From assembly GCA_000421045.1 (NCBI GenBank), contig ATWC01000004.1, positions 62,001-126,000 of the forward strand: a stretch of DNA of 64,000 nt, written 5' to 3'. Made by a program: the position numbers and the translations under genes. Shown here one piece after another: positions 59,000 to 64,000 of this stretch. How positions within the stretch are numbered: the stretch's first letter is position 1; the number at the start of each line of letters is the position of its first letter. The notes under the pieces are model-generated. The model saw nothing but the letters and a program-made list of their open reading frames with translations. It had not been told where the DNA came from and did not search any database. Origin of the DNA: Lachnospiraceae bacterium NK4A179 (lineage in GTDB: Bacteria > Bacillota > Clostridia > Lachnospirales > Lachnospiraceae).

Positions 59000-59845
59000 A
59001 TGATTTTTGGTGCGGGTATACCTGTTCTGTTTCTGATCGCGATAGCGGCGGCACCGGGTATTTTTTTGCTGCGTTTGATCAGAAAACTTGATAAAGTCGA
59101 CAAGGAATCTCCACGTCTGATCATTTCGATAATCCTTCTTGAAATCCCGTTTCTGATAGCTGCAATCGTGGTCGAGTCGCTGGGAAGTGCGATACTGATA
59201 GGCGTACTGCGTCTTAAAGAGAGCAGTCTCATCTATACTGTTTTTTATTGTTTCCTTGTGATCGGTCCGACCGAGGAGATATGCAAGATGCTTGGTGCAC
59301 TGTTGCCGGCATGGAAGAGCCGTGAATTCAACTGCAGATATGACGGCATAGTTTACTGCACTGCATCTGCATTATCATTTGGAATATTGGAAAACATCAT
59401 GTATGTTCTGTTCAGCCCGTCGCATTTATCTACGGCACTGTTCAGAGCTTTTACGAGTATCCCGATGCATTTTATGCTTGGCGTGTGCATGGGTATGTTT
59501 GTTGGCAGGGCAAAAGTGGGAGCGGCTTATGGCGATGCAGGCACGCGTAACAAAAACATGCTGATCGCGCTGATCATCCCCGCTGTCATACATGCATTTT
59601 ATGATACGATCTGCCTTTCAACCGTACCGCTCTTGGATCGTGCTAATACTGCAGGTGATTCAGAGGCAATAGGTCTGTTTCTTATAATGCTGCTTATGAT
59701 AGGTATAATGATCGTCTTTATCATTGCTGTTTATATTTTTCTGTTTGTGGCGCTTAGAAGAGAATCAAAGAATGACTTTTTCTTTGCTGAACCAATGCCC
59801 GGATGGGTTCCGAAGATGTTTAGAAATGATAGATCAAATAGATGA
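59000..59845 (+). CDS. PrsW-family intramembrane metalloprotease
   Basis: A 281-residue protein with about eight transmembrane helices and all four PrsW motifs: GPTEEICKMLG (EExxK), SFGILENIMY (FGxxEN), PMHFMLGVCMG (HxxxG) and IHAFYDTI (HxxxD). In Bacillus subtilis PrsW makes the first cut in the anti-sigma factor RsiW. The gene lies 78 bases after an ECF sigma/anti-sigma-like pair, so a matching role is a reasonable inference. acggagg precedes the ATG. Its 3' end overlaps the convergent DUF2809 gene by 12 bases. Confidence 0.85.
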   Translation: MIFGAGIPVLFLIAIAAAPGIFLLRLIRKLDKVDKESPRLIISIILLEIPFLIAAIVVESLGSAILIGVLRLKESSLIYTVFYCFLVIGPTEEICKMLGALLPAWKSREFNCRYDGIVYCTASALSFGILENIMYVLFSPSHLSTALFRAFTSIPMHFMLGVCMGMFVGRAKVGAAYGDAGTRNKNMLIALIIPAVIHAFYDTICLSTVPLLDRANTAGDSEAIGLFLIMLLMIGIMIVFIIAVYIFLFVALRRESKNDFFFAEPMPGWVPKMFRNDRSNR

Positions 59846-60232
59846 TCTGCGTTTCATTATAAATTCGATAACAAAACAGGGGAGAATTCCTGCGGCATAG
59901 CATAAAAGATCTATCGTTGAGAATCCGGTCCCTATTATGATCCGCATAAGCTTATTGGTGATATGCAGTCTGTCTGCTATACCCCATAACTGAAGGAATT
60001 CCACGATAAAAGAAAATATAAGGATGCATAATGGAAGCACAATTCCGTATTTTGGTTTATCCGGAGATACAGTCCTTATCAGAGTATAAATAAGTATCAC
60101 AACAAGTACGTCGCCAAAATATGCTCTGATCCATCCGCTTGCATACATACCGATGATTATTTCGGTAATAAATAAAAGCACTGTCAGAAAAAGCATTATC
60201 ATCCTGTAACTGATTCTATTAGTATTGTTCAT
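59834..60232 (-). CDS. DUF2809-family membrane protein
   Basis: A 132-residue protein with four transmembrane helices. WIRAYFGDVLVVILIYTLIR, VEFLQLWGI and GTGFSTIDLLCYAAG fit DUF2809 (a VanZ-like group) as I remember it. Function unknown. Ribosome site aggagc lies about ten bases upstream, right after the terminator of the aldo-keto reductase gene; the gene overlaps prsW tail to tail. Confidence 0.75.
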   Translation of the reverse strand: MNNTNRISYRMIMLFLTVLLFITEIIIGMYASGWIRAYFGDVLVVILIYTLIRTVSPDKPKYGIVLPLCILIFSFIVEFLQLWGIADRLHITNKLMRIIIGTGFSTIDLLCYAAGILPCFVIEFIMKRRSSI

Positions 60233-60248
60233 AGTCTATAAAGCTCCT

Positions 60249-60274
60249 AAAAAAGGGCCCGGAAGGGCCCTTTT
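60249..60274 (-). terminator. Rho-independent terminator after the aldo-keto reductase
   Basis: A perfect 10-bp stem (AAAAGGGCCC, 60251-60260, with GGGCCCTTTT, 60265-60274) around GGAA. On the minus strand it follows the aldo-keto reductase stop and is followed by a T run (60254-60249). It can work in both directions. Confidence 0.85.
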
Positions 60275-60283
60275 GTTCTTGGT

Positions 60284-61216
60284 TTAAGGAAGGAATTTTC
60301 CGGCAGATAAGTATAATTCATACCAGTCATGATGCGAGAGCGTGACATTTACTGCACTGTAAGCATCCTTTATGTGCTCGGGATTCATGGTGCCGATGAT
60401 TGCCTGGATCTTTGCCGGGTGGCGAAGTATCCATGCGATAGCAATGGCAGTCTTGGAGACTCCTTCACGTTCGGCAATCTTTCCAAGAGTTTCGTTAAGC
60501 TTCGGGAAATCGGGATTATCAACAAAGTTGCCTTTGAACATGCCGTGCTGCAGGGGAGACCAGGCCTGAATGGTGATATCGTGAAGCCTGCAGTAATCCA
60601 GAGCATTGCCGTCACGATTGCAAGACATATCAGTGGTCTTGTTGTTCATATAAAGTGCCTGGTCGATAAGCTGACTCTGCTCAAGAGAGAGCTGTACCTG
60701 ATTGAATACTAACGGCTGCTTAACGTATTTTTTTAGCAATTCTATCTGCATGGGAACGAGGTTGCTTACGCCGAAGTAACGGACTTTGCCTTCTTTTTCA
60801 AGCTTGTCAAAGGCTGAAGCAACTTCTTCCGGATCAAATATGACATCAGGTCTGTGCAACAGGAGTGAGTCCAGATAGTCGGTCTTTAAGCGGCGCAGAC
60901 TGTCATCCACGCTGGAAATGATATTATCATAGGACCAGTCAAATTCGTTACGGTCAAAGCACAGGCCGCATTTGCTCTGAATGAACACATCCTCACGCTT
61001 AAGCCCTGTCAGAGGGAAAGCTTCGCCGAAGCGTGTCTCGGCAGCACCGTTCTCACCATAGCAGGTGGCATGGTCGTAGAAATTGATACCCAGGTCATAA
61101 TCGGTTCGGATCACCTTTGCAGCTGCCTCTGCGCTGAGGTCCGGCATACGCATACAACCCTGCACAATGGCAGGAACATTCTGGGGGCCGTTAACAACAT
61201 TGTAAGTCTTGTTCAT
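60284..61216 (-). CDS. Aldo/keto reductase (YdhF type)
   Basis: A 310-residue NADPH-dependent aldo/keto reductase. The catalytic tetrad is visible: Asp in GINFYDHATCYGE, Tyr in the same segment, Lys in VFIQSKCGL and His in LLLHRPD. The cofactor end has IIGTMNPEHIK. This arrangement matches the YdhF subfamily of predicted oxidoreductases. Ribosome site aaggagg precedes the start. It is transcribed away from the zinc-ribbon cassette. The physiological substrate is unknown. Confidence 0.9.
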   Translation of the reverse strand: MNKTYNVVNGPQNVPAIVQGCMRMPDLSAEAAAKVIRTDYDLGINFYDHATCYGENGAAETRFGEAFPLTGLKREDVFIQSKCGLCFDRNEFDWSYDNIISSVDDSLRRLKTDYLDSLLLHRPDVIFDPEEVASAFDKLEKEGKVRYFGVSNLVPMQIELLKKYVKQPLVFNQVQLSLEQSQLIDQALYMNNKTTDMSCNRDGNALDYCRLHDITIQAWSPLQHGMFKGNFVDNPDFPKLNETLGKIAEREGVSKTAIAIAWILRHPAKIQAIIGTMNPEHIKDAYSAVNVTLSHHDWYELYLSAGKFLP

Positions 61217-61379
61217 CTTGCATATCCTCCTTAAGGACTAGTTCGTCGTAATGGCATTTTATCAATGATATAGTATGGTGAAAAGTGGAGATTGATGTGT
61301 ATAATAGGAAAATGGATTCAGGGAACGAAAAGAAATGAAACGACACTACCAGCTATCCCTGAACTTATGAGGAGGGACA

Positions 61380-62564
61380 ATGGACAATATTAAAATGAAT
61401 GCGGCAGGTGCCGGCGTACAGATGAAATGCCCTGCCTGCGGTGCTGCACTATATTTTGATCCGCTATCAGGCCAGATGAAATGTGCCTACTGCGGTCAGG
61501 ATTATTCCACATCCGAAGTGAAGGCGGAGAATGAATTTGATGTGGATGATTCTATTGAATGTAATGTGTACATCTGCCGTTCATGCGGCGCTGAGCTGAA
61601 TGTAAACGATAATGAGTGTTCGACATTCTGTGCATACTGCGGCCAGCCGACAGTCGTATTTGACCGTGTGGCCAGGATGAAGAAACCTCAGTTTATAATT
61701 CCTTTTTCCATTACAAAGGAACAGGCTGTGGCGCGCATCAGGCAAAATGTATCCGAATCAAAGTATGTGCCTGAAAGCATGAAGAGTTTTTCGATAGACA
61801 AGGTTGTCGGGATATATATCCCATACTGGCTTTATGATATGGAATATTCCGATGCGCAGTTCATAGAGGGAACTGTCGGCAGCGGCAAGCACAAGACGGT
61901 ATACTATTATTTCAGAGCTGCTGATACATTTTTCAGAAATATTACGCTTGATGCATCAAGGCAGCTAAATGATGAATCATCACGCCGCCTTGAACCTTAT
62001 ATGACAGAACAGCTGATCCCGTTTGAAACGTCTTATCTTTCGGGATTCTATTCTGACAGATATGATGTTTCACAGGGGGATTTACGCAGACAGGCAGTGG
62101 AACGTGCAGCTGAAAGATTTGATGATACACTATTTAAAGAAGTGGCTGCATCAGATCATGCCCACAGCCTTCATGCGCTTAAGAAGGATCCAAGATATAA
62201 TGTGACGGATGTGAAATATGCATTTCTTCCGGCCTGGTTCCTTACGTTTCGTCACGAGAACAAGCCGTATACGATGATGGTAAACGGACAGACAGGAAAA
62301 GTTGTCGGCGGTCTGCCCACGGACATGAACAAGCTAAAGGTTAAGATAGCTATCCTTACGGCAATTCTTACGGTACCGGCGTCTTTTTTGTTCTATTTAC
62401 TTTTGGATGCAGATTCTTCACGCGGTAAGACGAGGATCATAGGGTTTCTGGTGATGGCGATGATCGCATTCTTTGGCAAAGCGATCAGTAATCTGAAAAC
62501 TGTAAAGAAGAGTGAATCTTTGACGAGTGATTACGGGATCAACAACTATTCAAACCAGAGATGA
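61380..62564 (+). CDS. Double zinc-ribbon protein with C-terminal membrane segments (copy 1)
   Basis: A 394-residue protein. The N-terminus has two zinc ribbons: MKCPACGAALYF with MKCAYCGQDY (C17, C20, C35, C38), and YICRSCGAEL with FCAYCGQPTV. A soluble middle part has repeated aromatic strands (GIYIPYWLYDMEYSDAQFIE, FLPAWFLTF, YTMMVNGQTGKVVGG), the last like the DUF-type peptidase-propeptide motif. Two transmembrane helices (about 325-343, 352-370) are at the C-terminus. TFIIB-type zinc-ribbon proteins of this kind are common in Lachnospiraceae but have no known function. aggaggg precedes the ATG. The protein is repeated at 62799. Confidence 0.75.
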   Translation: MDNIKMNAAGAGVQMKCPACGAALYFDPLSGQMKCAYCGQDYSTSEVKAENEFDVDDSIECNVYICRSCGAELNVNDNECSTFCAYCGQPTVVFDRVARMKKPQFIIPFSITKEQAVARIRQNVSESKYVPESMKSFSIDKVVGIYIPYWLYDMEYSDAQFIEGTVGSGKHKTVYYYFRAADTFFRNITLDASRQLNDESSRRLEPYMTEQLIPFETSYLSGFYSDRYDVSQGDLRRQAVERAAERFDDTLFKEVAASDHAHSLHALKKDPRYNVTDVKYAFLPAWFLTFRHENKPYTMMVNGQTGKVVGGLPTDMNKLKVKIAILTAILTVPASFLFYLLLDADSSRGKTRIIGFLVMAMIAFFGKAISNLKTVKKSESLTSDYGINNYSNQR

Positions 62565-62575
62565 GGAGATAGACA

Positions 62576-62773
62576 ATGTTTATAGTAGCGATAATACTTG
62601 GCTTTCTGCTTGCTTTAAGTATAGCAATGTATTGGGAAACTAAGGAATTGATAAAGTCAAATGATCTGGGAAATTCAGAGGCAGGCTATTATGATTTTGC
62701 AGACAGATCGCTTAATATTACGGCAAGAAGAAATCATATAAATAAATCTGAGATTTCATGTAATGTGAGATAG
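62576..62773 (+). CDS. Small single-pass membrane protein, cassette partner
   Basis: A 65-residue protein with one N-terminal transmembrane helix (about 2-20) and a short polar tail. A gaggagatag ribosome site precedes the ATG. It starts 11 bases after the zinc-ribbon gene; the same intergenic string recurs after the second zinc-ribbon gene, where another start codon is found at the window edge. No family recognised. Confidence 0.6.
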   Translation: MFIVAIILGFLLALSIAMYWETKELIKSNDLGNSEAGYYDFADRSLNITARRNHINKSEISCNVR

Positions 62774-62798
62774 CCAATGAACTGATGAAGAGGGGAAA

Positions 62799-63989
62799 AT
62801 GAACAATATTAAAATGAATGCTGCAGGTACCGGCGTACAGATGAAATGCACGGCCTGCGGCGGCGCACTTTTCTTTGATCCGCTATCAGGCCAGATGAAA
62901 TGTACATATTGCGGCCGGGATTATTCTACATCCGAAGTGAATGCGGAGAATGAATTTGATACGGATGATACTATTGAATGTAATGTGTACATCTGCCGTT
63001 CATGCGGCGCTGAGTTGAATGTAAACGATAATGAGTGTTCGACATTCTGTGCATACTGCGGCCAGCCGACAGTCGTATTTGACCGTGTTGCCAGGATGAA
63101 GAAACCTCAGTTTATCATTCCTTTTTCTGTCACAAAGGAACAGGCTGTAATGTCTCTCAGGCAAAAAGTATCTGCATCAATGTATCTGCCTGATAACGTG
63201 AAGCGTTTTACGATAGACAAGGTGGTAGGTATATATATCCCATACTGGCTTTATGATATAGAGTATTCTGATTCGCAGTACATAGAAGGAACTATCGACC
63301 GTAGTGATAACAAGACGGTATACTATTATTTCAGAGCTGCTGATACATTTTTCAAAAACATTACGCTTGATGCATCATTGCAGCTTGATGATAGATCATC
63401 ACGCCTTCTTGAACCTTATCAGACAGAGCAGCTGATCCCGTTTGAAACGTCTTATCTTTCGGGATTCTATTCTGACAGGTATGATATATCAAAGGAAGAT
63501 CTAACCGGTAGGGCAGTGGAGCGCGCGGGTGAAAGATTTGATGCTGCACTGATAAAGGATATGCACGCAGCAGATGATTTTACCGGTCTCTATGTGTTTC
63601 ACAAGAATCCAAAATATAATGTGACGGATGTGAAATATGCATTTCTTCCGGCCTGGTTCCTTTCGTTTCGACACGAGAATAAGACGTATACGATGATGGT
63701 GAACGGGCAGACAGGAAAAATTGTCGGCGGTCTGCCTATGGACATGAAAAAGCTATGGACTAATATAGCCATCCATACGGCGTTTCTTGCGATACCTGCA
63801 TCATTTTTGTTCTATTTGCTGTTTTACTCTATTCGGGATACAAATAATGGATACTTTGCGTTCTTGTCTTTCCCGTTGTTTGGGATAATAACATTATTGG
63901 CCAAAGCAAAGCGCAATCTGAAAGACTTAAAGAAGAGTCAATCACTGACGAGTGCTTGTGGGCTCAACAATTATTCAAACCAGAGATAA
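62799..63989 (+). CDS. Double zinc-ribbon protein with C-terminal membrane segments (copy 2)
   Basis: A 396-residue paralog of the protein at 61380, about three quarters identical by eye and nearly identical in DNA over the zinc-ribbon part (MKCTACGGALFF, MKCTYCGRDY, YICRSCGAEL, FCAYCGQPTV). All eight cysteines are kept. Differences concentrate in the helical part at about 225-260 and the C-terminal membrane region. This pattern fits tandem duplication followed by divergence. gaggggaaa precedes the ATG. Confidence 0.75.
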   Translation: MNNIKMNAAGTGVQMKCTACGGALFFDPLSGQMKCTYCGRDYSTSEVNAENEFDTDDTIECNVYICRSCGAELNVNDNECSTFCAYCGQPTVVFDRVARMKKPQFIIPFSVTKEQAVMSLRQKVSASMYLPDNVKRFTIDKVVGIYIPYWLYDIEYSDSQYIEGTIDRSDNKTVYYYFRAADTFFKNITLDASLQLDDRSSRLLEPYQTEQLIPFETSYLSGFYSDRYDISKEDLTGRAVERAGERFDAALIKDMHAADDFTGLYVFHKNPKYNVTDVKYAFLPAWFLSFRHENKTYTMMVNGQTGKIVGGLPMDMKKLWTNIAIHTAFLAIPASFLFYLLFYSIRDTNNGYFAFLSFPLFGIITLLAKAKRNLKDLKKSQSLTSACGLNNYSNQR

Positions 63990-63997
63990 GGAGATAG

Positions 63998-64000
63998 ATG
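63998..64000 (+). CDS. Start codon of the next gene, cut by the window edge
   Basis: After the second zinc-ribbon stop, the string ataaggagatag followed by ATG repeats the ribosome site and start of the small membrane protein at 62576. Only the start codon is inside the window; identity with that protein is inferred. Confidence 0.4.

Overview
The window looks like a chromosomal segment of a strictly anaerobic Firmicute, most likely a Lachnospiraceae member of the Butyrivibrio/Pseudobutyrivibrio type. This is inferred from gene content and order (priA-def-fmt-rsmB-rlmN-prpC-prkC-rsgA-rpe), a MurE of the meso-diaminopimelate type, moderate GC with strong AGGAGG-type ribosome sites, and many one-component regulators beside small membrane or hydrolase genes. 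No rRNA, tRNA, CRISPR array, intact transposase or prophage was seen.

Positions 1-31,200 are mostly conserved housekeeping genes, all on the plus strand. First come a 5'-truncated trigger-factor-like PPIase, recJ, an acyltransferase-like membrane protein and murE. The long compact run priA to rpe follows and continues into a DUF3160 lipoprotein and a CapA-like protein. Next is a DNA-repair group (8-oxoguanine glycosylase, an unrecognised 212-aa protein, a spore-photoproduct-lyase-type radical SAM enzyme) leading into an SDR gene, then purine genes (apt, purB, purA), a PcrA/UvrD helicase, a small acidic membrane protein and an RlmD-type methyltransferase.

Positions 31,700-36,500 are the accessory core. 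Two paralogous proteins each fuse an almost identical XRE helix-turn-helix to a diverged C-terminal domain that resembles domains of phage polyvalent/toxin proteins. Both genes have the same promoter design: two CGCAWTGCG palindromes 46 bp apart, one over the -35 box and one before the ribosome site. Between them lie a TetR-CPBP protease operon, with its own doubled palindromic operator, and a small ORF. A third decayed C-terminal end and other gene remnants surround them. This is the best candidate for an undescribed system.

Positions 36,500-64,000 are a series of short, locally regulated operons: PadR with an alpha/beta hydrolase; a GH2 beta-galactosidase; a PAF-acetylhydrolase-like esterase with LytTR and DUF3021; TetR with an SDR and a condensation-like protein; an ECF sigma factor with a membrane protein and ABC transporter; an HD-GYP protein; a ProC-like reductase; GntR with a DUF5808 protein; an ECF sigma factor with an anti-sigma-like protein and a PrsW-like protease; DUF2809; an aldo-keto reductase; and a tandemly repeated zinc-ribbon/small-membrane-protein cassette running off the right edge. 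A family of REP-like GGGGACGGGG sequences is scattered over 36.4-43.1 kb, including a 101-bp near-perfect palindrome. Family names come from recognised motifs; no database search was run.
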